This document shows positions 46,419-55,676 of a stretch of DNA of 64,000 nt, piece after piece. The stretch's first letter is position 1. The number at the start of each line of letters is the position of its first letter. Position numbers and translations under genes: made by a program. Location: NCBI GenBank assembly GCA_023957275.1, contig JAMLHF010000002.1:62001-126000 (forward strand), in the 5' to 3' direction. This stretch comes from Lentimicrobium sp. (GTDB taxonomy: Bacteria; Bacteroidota; Bacteroidia; Bacteroidales; Lentimicrobiaceae). A model generated the notes under the pieces. That model worked only from the letters and a program-made list of their open reading frames with translations, was not told where the DNA came from and ran no database searches.

Positions 46419-47162
46419 ATGAAAAGACTCGAAAATAAAGTAGCCATCATTACCGGAGGCGCCGACGGAATAGGCAAAGCTACCGCCATCCGCTTTGCTG
46501 CGGAAGGGGCTGTGGCCGTTATATGGGACCTTAACGCTGAAAAAGGGATGCTGCTGGCGGAGGAAATCAGACAAACGGGCGGACAGGCTGAGTTTTTCAA
46601 AGTAAACACTTCCGATTACGGGCAGATTGAGAAAGCGGCAGCCGGCGTGGCCGGGAAATACGGTAAAATAGATATCCTCATCAATAATGCCGGGATCACC
46701 CGCGATGCATCCATGAAAAAGATGAGCGTGGAACAATGGCAGCAGGTAATAGATGTTAACCTCAGCGGCGTGTTCTATTGTACCAAAGCCGTTTCCCCTT
46801 ACATGGTCGACAAAGGTTACGGCCGTATTCTGACTACCTCCTCGGTAGTGGCGCTCTATGGCAATTTCGGCCAGACAAATTATGTGGCCACCAAAGCCGG
46901 CGTCATAGGGATGACAAAAACATGGGCGCGGGAGTTCGGCCGTAAAGGCATCACCGCCAATGCCGTTGCGCCCGGGTTTATCGCTACCGAAATGGTAGCG
47001 GCCATGCCCGAAAACGTGCTGGCTTCCATGCGCGAAAAGGTTCCTTCAGGTAGGCTGGGAAAGCCCGAAGAGATTGCATCGGCTTTCCTGTTTCTCGCCT
47101 CGGATGAGGCTGCCTATATCAACGGGGCCGTATTGAGTGTCGACGGGGGAATAACCATTTAA
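46419..47162 (+). CDS. SDR-family 3-oxoacyl-(CoA/ACP) reductase
   Basis: The protein has 247 residues. Classical short-chain dehydrogenase: cofactor motif TGGADGIGKA (12-21), NNAGITRDASMKKM, and the active site Ser of TSSVVALYG with Tyr-x3-Lys in YVATKAG. It closely resembles FabG and PhaB. Since it is encoded between a thiolase and a KASIII-like protein, the natural substrate is probably a 3-oxoacyl-CoA or 3-hydroxyacyl-CoA from the same pathway. The gap to the thiolase is 35 bp and to the next gene 11 bp. Confidence 0.92.
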   Translation: MKRLENKVAIITGGADGIGKATAIRFAAEGAVAVIWDLNAEKGMLLAEEIRQTGGQAEFFKVNTSDYGQIEKAAAGVAGKYGKIDILINNAGITRDASMKKMSVEQWQQVIDVNLSGVFYCTKAVSPYMVDKGYGRILTTSSVVALYGNFGQTNYVATKAGVIGMTKTWAREFGRKGITANAVAPGFIATEMVAAMPENVLASMREKVPSGRLGKPEEIASAFLFLASDEAAYINGAVLSVDGGITI

Positions 47163-47173
47163 CACGACTTGCA

Positions 47174-48163
47174 ATGCGAAACGCAGTGATCCATTCCACC
47201 GGCGCTTACGCCCCCGAAAGGGTGGTGCCAAACAGCTATTTTGATGAGCTGCTGGGCGAAAATGTCAGCGACTGGCTGGTTGAGAATGTACATATTCACG
47301 AACGCCGCTGGGCTGCCGAAAATCAGTCAACCGCCGATTTGTGCATACCTGCCGCCCGGCAGGCCTTGGAAAGGGGAGGGGTGAAACCCGAAGAGATCGG
47401 CCTGCTGGTGATCTCTACCGATACGCCGGAATTTATTTCGCCCTCTACGGCCTCTAAAGTCCAGTACGAACTGGGATTGGTGAATGCCGGTACCTTTGAC
47501 ATCAATACGGCTTGTGCCGGATTTGTGACCGCCCTTGATATCGGCGCCAAATACATCAGGGCCGATGAACAATACCGGTATGTGATGGTCATTGGCGCCT
47601 ATGCCATGAGCAAATATCTCAATCTTAAAGACAAAAAAACTGTCACCCTCTTTGCTGACGGTGCCGGGGTGGTGATACTGAAAGCAGAAGAGGATGCAAA
47701 ACGCGGTTTCCTGGCCAGCGAATTGCTTACCCAGGGCCAGTATTACGGATATATGGGCATATATGCCGGCGGCACTTTTCAGCCGGTGAACAGCCAGGTA
47801 ATTGAAAAAGAGGATCATCTGCTGAAGTTTGTTCAGAAATTTCCCAAAGAACTGAATCCGGAGATGTGGAGCAGGATGGCCACCGACCTCACCCGCAGGA
47901 TAGGGGAAACCCCTGGTTCGGTGGATCATTATTTTCTCACGCAGATCAACATCAACAGCATCTGGGAAACCATGGACCGGCTCGGCGTGGAGCGTGAAAA
48001 AGCCCATACCATCATGCAGTATTACGGTTATACAGGATCTGCCTGCATCCCCCTTGCCTTTGACGATGCTGTAACCAAAGGGAAGGTGAAGCGGGGGGAT
48101 TTGCTGGTATTTATCGGTTCGGGAGGCGGACTGGCCTTCGCTTCTGCAGCCTTCAGGTACTAA
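47174..48163 (+). CDS. KASIII (FabH)-like protein with altered active site
   Basis: The protein has 329 residues. Thiolase-fold KASIII: Cys114 in TACAGFVTALDIG and the terminal GSGGGLAFASAAFRY. The usual second and third catalytic residues are changed. Where FabH has HQAN the sequence is TQININ (Thr256), and where FabH has Asn in GNTSAAS it reads GYTGSAC (Tyr286); the 30-residue spacing is kept. Cys without His/Asn can still form an acyl-enzyme but should not decarboxylate malonyl-ACP, so acyl transfer or another condensation is more likely than fatty-acid initiation. It lies within the thiolase/SDR/ligase operon. Confidence 0.85.
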   Translation: MRNAVIHSTGAYAPERVVPNSYFDELLGENVSDWLVENVHIHERRWAAENQSTADLCIPAARQALERGGVKPEEIGLLVISTDTPEFISPSTASKVQYELGLVNAGTFDINTACAGFVTALDIGAKYIRADEQYRYVMVIGAYAMSKYLNLKDKKTVTLFADGAGVVILKAEEDAKRGFLASELLTQGQYYGYMGIYAGGTFQPVNSQVIEKEDHLLKFVQKFPKELNPEMWSRMATDLTRRIGETPGSVDHYFLTQININSIWETMDRLGVEREKAHTIMQYYGYTGSACIPLAFDDAVTKGKVKRGDLLVFIGSGGGLAFASAAFRY

Positions 48164-48227
48164 ACGGACCTCATCAGGAATCTCTATGTAATGAAATTGC
48201 AGCATTAACAACCAATACGGATATCAA

Positions 48228-49784
48228 TTGGCAACATCAGCACAGGTTACGGGCGCATGGATTCTGGTAATCCTCTATATGGGGGTCATCCTCTTTTTCG
48301 TGATCCGCGGGGCGCTTAAGATCAAAAGCATATCTGATTACGCGGTAGGAAATATCATGTTTTCTCCTGCTGCCGTGGCCCTTTCGCTGGCTGCCAGCAT
48401 GACAAGTGCCGCAACTTTTGTGATCAACCCCGGATTTATCGCCAACTTCGGAATCAGCGGGGTCATCTCCTACGGCATTGTCCTGCCCCTGGCTTCCATG
48501 CTGTCGCTGGCCGTGCTCACCAAAAGTTTCAGAAAGTACGGACAGTCAGTGAAAGCCCTTACCCTGGCCCAATGGATAGGCGACAGGTACAAAAGCAGAA
48601 ATTATGCATTGTTTATGGGGTTTCTGGCCCTGCTGCTGCTTACTTTTATCGTCCTTATTGCCGTGGCAATCACCCAGGTGCTGTCGAAGGCCCTGAATGC
48701 CGACCCGGTAATCGTACTCGTTTGCATAACCGTATTTATCTTTGGGTATATGATGTTCGGCGGAGCCAACAGCATGGTTTACACCAACACCATACAGGCG
48801 GTCATCATGCTGGTAGTGGCTGTAATTCTGCTTACTTCGGGTTATGAACACTTCAGCCGGGGAATCGGTCAAATGATGCAGAAACTCTCGGCCATCGATC
48901 CGGTGCTTGTCAGTCCGGTAAATCCGGGAAGCCCTTTGTTCCGCGACTTCTTCGAGATTGTTTTTGCCCAGGTTGTGGTTGGTATCGCCATTGTGGTCCA
49001 GCCGCACATCATCACCAAATCGCTGCTGCTGAAACGCGAAAGCGACGTCAATAAATTCCTTGTGATTGCCATCGCGGCCGAACTGTTGTTCTTTTTTGTT
49101 GTCGTTACAGGACTTTATGCAAGGCTTTCATTTCCCGATCTCACCATCGGCGGACTTCCCCTGAAAAACGACGGCATTATCCCCGCTTATGTCATGCATG
49201 TATTTTCGAACGGGACGGTGGCGGTAGTGATAGGCCTGGTAGTTGTACTGGGGCTGCTGTCGGCCGGAATTTCCACCCTCGAAGGACTGATTCAATCCGT
49301 GTCAACCACCATCACTTCAGATATTATCAAACCACTGGCGGGAAGCCGTCTGAGATCGGACAAATCGCTGATCTCACTGAATAAAATTGTGATTGCACTC
49401 ATGGCCGTTGTTACAATATGGTTGTCATACAGCCAGATTACCGCACCTAAACTGAGTGTGGGCATTTTTGCCCAGAACGGGGTATATGCCTATTTCGCTT
49501 CCGCTTTTGTTCCTGTGATTTTCGGCATTTACCACAAAAAGATGAAAGCATCGGTCGCCTTTGCAGGCTCACTGATCGCCTTTGGCGTGCATTTTGCTGT
49601 CTATTACTTCATGCCATTTTTAGTGACATCCTATGGGATGACTTTCGGCTTTTTTACAAAATATCTCGAAGGGCCGGTCCGGAATCCGGCCATTGCCTGC
49701 GCGTCCGCTGTGGTAATTTCAACCCTGGCTGTACTGATTATGTTGTTGTCCGATAAAAAATCCGCAAACACCACGAAGGCATGA
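48228..49784 (+). CDS. sodium:solute symporter (SSS family), carboxylate-type
   Basis: The protein has 518 residues with about 13 membrane helices, from a TTG start; no in-frame ATG is close. YAVGNIMFSPAAVALSLAASMTSAATFVINPGF and VYTNTIQAVIMLVVAVILL are SSS features related to the pantothenate/acetate/proline branch. It should import an organic acid with sodium. The following acyl-CoA ligase overlaps it by four bases (ATGA), so transport and CoA activation of the same acid are presumably coupled. Confidence 0.9.
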   Translation: MATSAQVTGAWILVILYMGVILFFVIRGALKIKSISDYAVGNIMFSPAAVALSLAASMTSAATFVINPGFIANFGISGVISYGIVLPLASMLSLAVLTKSFRKYGQSVKALTLAQWIGDRYKSRNYALFMGFLALLLLTFIVLIAVAITQVLSKALNADPVIVLVCITVFIFGYMMFGGANSMVYTNTIQAVIMLVVAVILLTSGYEHFSRGIGQMMQKLSAIDPVLVSPVNPGSPLFRDFFEIVFAQVVVGIAIVVQPHIITKSLLLKRESDVNKFLVIAIAAELLFFFVVVTGLYARLSFPDLTIGGLPLKNDGIIPAYVMHVFSNGTVAVVIGLVVVLGLLSAGISTLEGLIQSVSTTITSDIIKPLAGSRLRSDKSLISLNKIVIALMAVVTIWLSYSQITAPKLSVGIFAQNGVYAYFASAFVPVIFGIYHKKMKASVAFAGSLIAFGVHFAVYYFMPFLVTSYGMTFGFFTKYLEGPVRNPAIACASAVVISTLAVLIMLLSDKKSANTTKA

Positions 49785-51304
49785 TTACAAACGACTGGGC
49801 CCGGCAATGGGCGAAATACAGCGCCGGCAAAGTGGCAGCAGAGGAATTCGAAACAGGTCGCAGCCTGACGTATTCAATGCTTAACCAGCTGTCTGTCAAA
49901 TATGTAAATTACCTTACCGCTGAGTTTGCTTTAAAAAAGGGCGACCGCATTGCCATCCTTGCCGAGAACTGCCTGGAATATGTAATCCTGCTTTCCGTTG
50001 CCCAGAAAACCGGGATTATTCTGGTTCCCCTCAACTACCGGCTAACACCGCGGGAGATAGATTTTTTGATTCACGACAGCGATCCCGACGTGTTGATCGT
50101 TGAATCGAAATTCAGGGATAAGATCAAAGACATTCCTTCCACCGCGCAGGTGAGTCATCTGCTCGATCTTGCCGTATTGCAGCAGAAAACCGGATTGTTC
50201 AGCAGTGAACCTTTCAGCGATCATCCTGAGCAATCTCAGGAAGGTACCACCCATGACGACCCGGCGCTGATCATATACACCAGCGGCACCACTGCCTTCC
50301 CGAAAGGATCTGTTTACACCCACGGCATGATGTTCTGGAACAGCCTCAATACCCAGCTGCGCCTTGATATCACTTCGGCCGACCGCTCGGTTAACCTTGC
50401 ACCTCCTTTCCATACCGGCAACTGGAATGTGCTGCTGACCCCTTTTCTGCATCACGGGGCTTACACGCTTATTATGAAAAGTTTTGATGCAGATAAGGTG
50501 CTCGAAGCACTTGAAAAATACAATCTTACAATATTCTGGGCGGTGCCGACCATGCTGAAGATGATGTCGGATTCGCCCTTGTTCGACCGTGCAGACCTGA
50601 GCAGGATAAGGTATTTCGTAGTGGGCGGCGAAGCCATGCCTGTGCCCCTGATCGGGCAATGGCATGCCAAGGGTGTACCTATCCGGCAGGGATACGGGCT
50701 GACCGAAGTGGGACCCAACGTTACCTCCCTCAACCATCAGGATGCCATCCGCAAAGCCGGCTCCATCGGGAAGGAAAATTTTTACTATCAGGCGAAACTT
50801 GTGAACGATTCGGGCGATGAAGTGGCCCCCGGAGAGCTGGGAGAACTGGTCCTCAGCGGGCCCACCGTTACGCCCGGTTACTGGCGGAATCCTGAAGCCA
50901 CCGCCGCAACCATCAGGGATGGCTGGTTTCATACCGGAGATATTATGCGCCGCGATGAAGAAGGATTTCTTTTTGTGGTGGACAGAATAAAGAATATGTA
51001 TATCTCCGGGGCCGAAAATGTGTATCCCGCGGAGGTGGAATTCTTACTACGCAGTCATCCCGGTATTGATTCAGTGGCCATCATCGGAGTGCCCGATGAA
51101 AAATGGGGGGAATCGGGTATGGCTTTCGTGGTGACCAGGGAAGGGTTCTCAGTGACAAAAGAGGATGTCCTTACATATTGCGAGGGCAAACTGGCAAAAT
51201 ATAAAATTCCGAAACACGTTCATTTTCTGGATGAATTACCCAGGAACGATGCCGGAAAAATTGACCGACAGCAACTGCGGATAATATCAACATTAAATCA
51301 ATAA
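49781..51304 (+). CDS. AMP-forming acyl-CoA synthetase
   Basis: The protein has 507 residues. AMP-binding P-loop IIYTSGTTAFPKGSVYTH, the A5-type motif GYGLTEVGP, YWRNPEATAATIRDGWFHTGDI, and the C-terminal hinge DRIKNMYISGAENVYPAEVE with a terminal catalytic Lys in PRNDAGKIDRQQL. It forms an acyl-adenylate and then the CoA thioester, like FadD and medium-chain ligases. Overlap by four bases with the symporter gene shows translational coupling. The acid is not identifiable, but aromatic or fatty acids are both possible. Confidence 0.93.
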   Translation: MITNDWARQWAKYSAGKVAAEEFETGRSLTYSMLNQLSVKYVNYLTAEFALKKGDRIAILAENCLEYVILLSVAQKTGIILVPLNYRLTPREIDFLIHDSDPDVLIVESKFRDKIKDIPSTAQVSHLLDLAVLQQKTGLFSSEPFSDHPEQSQEGTTHDDPALIIYTSGTTAFPKGSVYTHGMMFWNSLNTQLRLDITSADRSVNLAPPFHTGNWNVLLTPFLHHGAYTLIMKSFDADKVLEALEKYNLTIFWAVPTMLKMMSDSPLFDRADLSRIRYFVVGGEAMPVPLIGQWHAKGVPIRQGYGLTEVGPNVTSLNHQDAIRKAGSIGKENFYYQAKLVNDSGDEVAPGELGELVLSGPTVTPGYWRNPEATAATIRDGWFHTGDIMRRDEEGFLFVVDRIKNMYISGAENVYPAEVEFLLRSHPGIDSVAIIGVPDEKWGESGMAFVVTREGFSVTKEDVLTYCEGKLAKYKIPKHVHFLDELPRNDAGKIDRQQLRIISTLNQ

Positions 51305-51346
51305 TCACATCCATTCATTGTTAAACCAACCTAAAATTCAAACAAA

Positions 51347-52186
51347 ATGAAAAACAAACAATTAAGCGTGCTTGCATTGATGCTTGGCATGATCATGAGT
51401 GCCGTTTCCTTTACCGCCTGCGACAAAGAGGATGATAAAGGCGATCCGCCCACTTTTGCGGCCTTCGCGGTATCCAACGACAATGAAACAGCTACCGTTG
51501 TTTTCAGCGAAGCAGTATACAAAGCAGATAACCAGACCGGCAATCTCGACAAAGCCGCTTTCAGTGTAACCATTACCGGAGGTACTGCCACCCTGGCTGA
51601 CTTTGAGGTTACCCACACTGCCGGTACCAATGAAGTAACCCTGGCACTTGATATCGATGGTGTTGCCGACGGTACCGAAGTGGTGACCGTTAAGCCTTCG
51701 GGCGCTAATGCAATTTTCAATGCCAAAGGCGCTGCCATGGATGCTGCACAGAGCAGGACTGCCACCCTGAACGACATCGGGATCATCGGCAAATGGCAGT
51801 CATCGGGCGTCAACCTGGCCCCGCTGCTTGTTGCTTTCGGCGTGGATTCGCTTTATGCCCACTTCAGGGGAGATAACACCTACACCGTTGAGTCGTTTAC
51901 CGCCGACGGATCCAAAACAACCCTTACCGGAACCTTTACCCAGCAGCGTTCGTCGGTTGCCGGCATCTGGGACATCACCGTAAGCCAGTCTTCACCTACC
52001 GCGCTTGTAAGTGTCGGCATTTTCCAGGTTATGGATCAGGATCCACAGATGATGAAATATGAGATTGCCCAGACTGAGCCCGCCGTGGTTGGAGTTACGC
52101 CTCCCACTGCCGCTGCCGGCTTTGGAAGCACCAGCTCCGGCGCATACGGGGTAATGAATGTGCAGACATACGTGAAGATAGACTAA
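51347..52186 (+). CDS. lipoprotein, paralogue of the one at 42.7 kb
   Basis: The protein has 279 residues. Lipobox SFTAC near residue 24 followed by Asp-Lys-Glu-Asp-Asp. An Ig/SwmB-like domain (VVFSEAVYKADNQTGNLDKA, VVTVKPSGANAIFNAKG) is followed by IIGKWQSSGVNLAPLLVAFG and TTLTGTFTQQ, ending PAVVGVTPPTAAAGFGSTSS. It starts 43 bp after the acyl-CoA ligase and a strong terminator follows, so it is the last gene of that transcript. Its link with acid metabolism suggests binding of a hydrophobic substrate at the cell surface. Confidence 0.85.
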   Translation: MKNKQLSVLALMLGMIMSAVSFTACDKEDDKGDPPTFAAFAVSNDNETATVVFSEAVYKADNQTGNLDKAAFSVTITGGTATLADFEVTHTAGTNEVTLALDIDGVADGTEVVTVKPSGANAIFNAKGAAMDAAQSRTATLNDIGIIGKWQSSGVNLAPLLVAFGVDSLYAHFRGDNTYTVESFTADGSKTTLTGTFTQQRSSVAGIWDITVSQSSPTALVSVGIFQVMDQDPQMMKYEIAQTEPAVVGVTPPTAAAGFGSTSSGAYGVMNVQTYVKID

Positions 52187-52209
52187 TCCTGATTTTCACA
52201 GCAAGGTTC

Positions 52210-52260
52210 AGGCCCGGTCGCTCAACTTTACCGGAAGGCATTACCGGGCCTGCCTTTTTT
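52210..52260 (+). terminator. terminator of the acid-metabolism operon
   Basis: Stem AGGCCCGGT / ACCGGGCCT with a 24-base loop, then TTTTTT. Confidence 0.75.
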
Positions 52261-52285
52261 AATCTTTGATAATATCCTGCCAGAT

Positions 52286-53875
52286 ATGAAGAAAATTTAC
52301 CTTTCATTATGCATGTTAGGGCTGGCCGCCCTCACATTTCAGGCTGGTGCACAATCCGCCCTGATCGATTACCAGACATCCGCTGTGCCCCGGAAAGCAA
52401 ACAAGGAATTTCAGTTCCTGGCATTTTATATCAATCAGGGCGTTACTTCCAATTATTATCCCACCAGCGAATTTCTCAAAGGCCAGGTCGTGGGCAGACT
52501 GTTCGGACGAAACACCAGCACCACCTCCGATACCAACCAGACCTATTACGTTGAACAGCGGCTGATCCCTTTCTTTATCTATCAGCCCAACCTCTTCAAC
52601 GGGAAAGCCATCCTAAGGGCTTCCTTCGAAATTGACTGGACCTGGGGCGATGCATCCTACGGAACCGGTGGAAATATCGGAGGCGGTATTTCGGGGGACC
52701 AGGTAAATATCCAGACCCAGAATATCGAGCTGGAACTGATCCCGTGGAAAGGCTATGCCATCAATATGGGCCTGATGCGCATGTTCGATTCACCCTATAA
52801 TCCTTACCGGACGCTGGCCGATAAAATGCTGACCACCGGTTACCGTCTTGCCTACTGGGGCACCGATGCCGTGGGCGTTTCCATCCGCCGCGATATGGAT
52901 TTTTCGCGCTGGAAAGCCGGATTTTACAAGCTTTATGAAAACGATATCCAGCTCGATGACGATGTGAATATGTTTGAAGCCATGTATGAAAGGCAGGTGA
53001 GCAGACTCTGGAAAGCAGGGATATCAGCCAATTATGCACGCGACCGAAGCGAAGGAAAGGGAGGCGTTTCCATACTCGGGCAGGGATTAAACAGCATGCT
53101 GGCACAATACAACGGAACCTTCCAGTTCAGGTTTGGCAGCGATCCCTATAAGGCCGATATATTCTGGCTCGGAGGCTTCTTTGGTCGCAACCAGGACTTT
53201 ATGATGGACCGGTGGCAGGTTACCGGATTTTTCAATTACAACCTCGGCAAGGCCGATGTGAAAAAGAACGGAATTTGGGAAAAAGGAGCTGACATCTCCG
53301 GTTTCGGCGCCAATCTCAAAACCGCTTACCGCTATGGTCAAACTACCGACGATCAGGTGAAGCTTGACCTGATTTATACAACCGGTGATAAAAACGGCCT
53401 GGATGACAAGAAATATTCAGGGGTAATGACCGCCAATACCTGGGGCGCTCCCGGGGCCATTTTTACCGCAGCGGCGCGTATATCCTCTTCCCGCATGCCA
53501 ATGTGGTTAACCGCTATACGCCGGCTGTGGCCGATATCTCAAATATGGGATACGGTCTGGCGGGAGGAACCCTGGTGGCATCCAGAGGCATTATTCCTAA
53601 TAAGCTGGTCGCCAAGGCGGGAACCGCCCTGGCATTCAGCAATGCAAAACCCCTGCTGGGCGGGTACCACCTTGGAACTGAAGCCAATGCCGCCCTCATT
53701 TATAACCTGGGCACCTATATGAGCCTGGCTCCATGGCGCTTATATGTGGCTGGGCGATTTCTACGAAAGCAGCGATGATGCCTATGGCTCGCCCGTGAAT
53801 GGCAGTTTCCCCTCAGGCACAAGACCTTACAACCCATTTACAGCCTTTGTGGTATTTAAATGGCTGATGTTCTGA
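52286..53875 (+). pseudogene. outer-membrane beta-barrel protein, two frameshifts
   Basis: Signal peptide MKKIYLSLCMLGLAALTFQAGAQ, then alternating beta-strand sequence rich in Tyr, Trp and Gly (DWTWGDASYGTGGNIGGG, WLGGFFGRNQDFMMDRWQV), as in Bacteroidota outer-membrane porins. The initial frame runs to 53722, but its last about 85 residues are not barrel-like. One extra T near 53458-53464 would switch to a frame reading YRSGAYILFPHANVVNRYTP. A second shift near 53733-53738 gives AYMWLGDFYESSDDAYG and a natural end VVFKWLMF at 53875, with the terminal Phe of barrels. These could be real decay or sequencing errors; the intact product would be about 530 residues. Confidence 0.8.
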
Positions 53876-53915
53876 CAGCCTGTCAATAAGTGTGTTAAAC
53901 TGAAAATGCGATAAC

Positions 53916-54898
53916 ATGAAAAATATACACAAACTGCTTTTCGCGATGGCCGTATTGCTGATTTCCGGACCGGTCAGCCTGCAGGCGCAGACGTCCGGCG
54001 GGTTTCTCAGACCCTATACTGAACTTGTTCCTTTAAAAAATATGGATGATCTGGTATATCCCTTTGCCGTAAAAAAGGTTACCCTGCCGTCGGGCCCGGA
54101 GATCGCCTACGTGGATGAAGGCAAAGGAGAGAAGGTGATAATTTTTATCCACGGACTGGGGAGTTACCTGCCCGCCTGGACCAAAAACATCGAAGGACTG
54201 AAATCCGGCTACCGTTGCATCGCCATCGACCTTCCGGGTTACGGCAAATCATCGAAGCAGCCGCATAGCGGTAAGATGAGCTATTATGCTGAGGTAGTAA
54301 AGGAATTTGCCGGAGAACTCGGCCTTGGAAAGGTCATTCTGGCAGGTCATTCCATGGGCGGACAGATTGCCATGGTGGCTGCCCTGAATTATCCCGGAAT
54401 GGTTGAAGGTCTTATCCTTATTGCCCCGGCCGGATTCGAAAGGTTTACCGAAGGGCAGAAGCAATGGTTCAGGAATGTGATGACCTCCGAAGGGGTGAAA
54501 AATACTTCCGCCGAAGATATACAGACCAACCTGGCCGTAAACTTCTACAATATGCCCGCCGACGCGGAATTTATGATTACCGACCGCATTGCCATGCGCA
54601 GCGCCGCCGATTTTGACCACTACTGTTATGCCGTGGTGCAATCGGTCAACGGGATGGTGGATGAACCCGTGATTGAGGTGTTGACAAAATCACCCAGCCG
54701 GCACTCATTGTCTTCGGCGAAAACGACAACCTGATTCCCAACCGCTTTCTTAACCCCGGAAAGACCGCCGGAATTGCCGCTTACGGCCATAAAGCCATCA
54801 GGGGCAGCCGGTTGCTGATGGTAAAGAAAGCAGGTCACTTTGTACAATACGAGAAATCAGGCGAAGTGAACGATGCCATCCGGGAATTTCTGAAATAG
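53916..54898 (+). pseudogene. exported alpha/beta hydrolase, one frameshift
   Basis: Signal peptide MKNIHKLLFAMAVLLISGPVSLQAQ, then an alpha/beta-hydrolase fold: oxyanion region FIHGLGSYLPAW and nucleophile Ser146 in AGHSMGGQ. The open frame ends at 54734 with a non-homologous tail. One missing G near 54681-54685 restores KITQPALIVFGENDNLIP (acid) and MVKKAGHFVQYEK (catalytic His), ending at 54898. Without this the enzyme lacks two triad residues. It probably hydrolysed an ester or amide outside the cytoplasm, supplying the acid for the upstream transporter. A terminator follows. Confidence 0.82.
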
Positions 54899-55296
54899 TT
54901 GGTTGAATAATGGAGTGTGAAAAGCCGGGAGGGATTCCGGCTTTTTTACTAATTGCTGAGAATGAATGGTCCAATAGCTGCAATAAGGCTGAATAGGAGT
55001 GATTTGTTTAATGCATGACCAATTTATCTTATGTCTTAGCGGATATATCAGATTTGAGGAGGATATTCCGGATAACAAGGTGGTTTTGAAGTATAAAGTG
55101 CCGCTAGGATGTCCGGATATTTAATAAGTTGATATATTTGAGGTGAGAATGTAAAATCAGTAATTTTGCTTTGGGAGGGGTGAGAGTGATTCGGATTATA
55201 CGCTGTTGTGCGGGTATGCAATCGTTATGGGGGATTTCAGTATTTCGAACATAAAGGAATTAATCTATTTTATAATAAAAATAAATTTTGTCAAAC
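54899..55296. other. AT-rich intergenic region before the gene debris
   Basis: Contains the terminator at 54920-54947. A frame at 55206-55451 crosses the pseudogene in the wrong frame and is not a gene. Nothing else is recognised. Confidence 0.4.
54920..54947 (+). terminator. terminator after the hydrolase gene
   Basis: Stem AAAAGCCGG / CCGGCTTTT with a short T-run. Confidence 0.75.
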
Positions 55297-55590
55297 ATGA
55301 AAAAGATTTATTTTGCAATCGCAGCCTTTATAATTATTTACGAGGTAAATGCACAAATCTGGCATGGTTAAATCCATTGCCACAAGGGTACCCCTTTTGG
55401 ACATTGAATTTGATGCCGGCAACAATGCCTACATCAAGTCGGAGACCATAACACCGTATTAAAATCAGTTGATGGTGGTTTGACCTTGGAGTCCTCTTTC
55501 AACCGGTACGATGAATCTCTGGTCATCACTGTCCATTACGGATGCAGGAACCATATTCCTGGCAGGGATGGGTTATGTTTTGATAAGTTA
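55297..55590 (+). pseudogene. remnant of a secreted YCF48/BNR-like repeat protein
   Basis: An ATG at 55297 starts a signal peptide (MKKIYFAIAAFIIIYEVNAQ) that hits a stop after 24 codons. Downstream, fragments in different frames read LLDIEFDAGNNAYI, GDHNTVLKSVDGGLT and WSPLSTGTMNLWSSLSITDA, the repeat pattern of photosystem-stability-factor/BNR-like proteins. The fragment ends where the cassette array begins. It is too short and disrupted to be functional. Confidence 0.55.
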
Positions 55591-55626
55591 TTACTCATAA
55601 TAGGCGGCTAATCATACTGCCGTAGC

Positions 55627-55633
55627 GTTGGGC
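55627..55633 (+). repeat. attC R'-type box opening cassette 1
   Basis: GTTGGGC fits GTTRRRY exactly. The preceding arm is short (CGGC / GCCG stem around 55605-55622) and no matching R'' box was found, so the upstream site is degenerate or truncated. Confidence 0.45.
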
Positions 55634-55676
55634 ATAATTTGAAATGACACCATCGTCACAACAAAAACTCTATAAT

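Noticed and set aside
46419..54898. Similarity of gene set (KASIII-like, SDR, AMP-ligase, alpha/beta hydrolase) to the OleABCD olefin pathway
   Set aside because: The SDR is a short FabG-type enzyme, not the longer OleD type; the KASIII-like protein lacks the His/Asn expected in OleA; the hydrolase has a signal peptide; and a sodium symporter is embedded in the operon. Uptake and catabolism fit better.
55206..55451. 81-codon frame next to the cassette array
   Set aside because: It crosses the remnant of a BNR-like gene in a different frame; the meaningful peptide pieces lie in the other frames.
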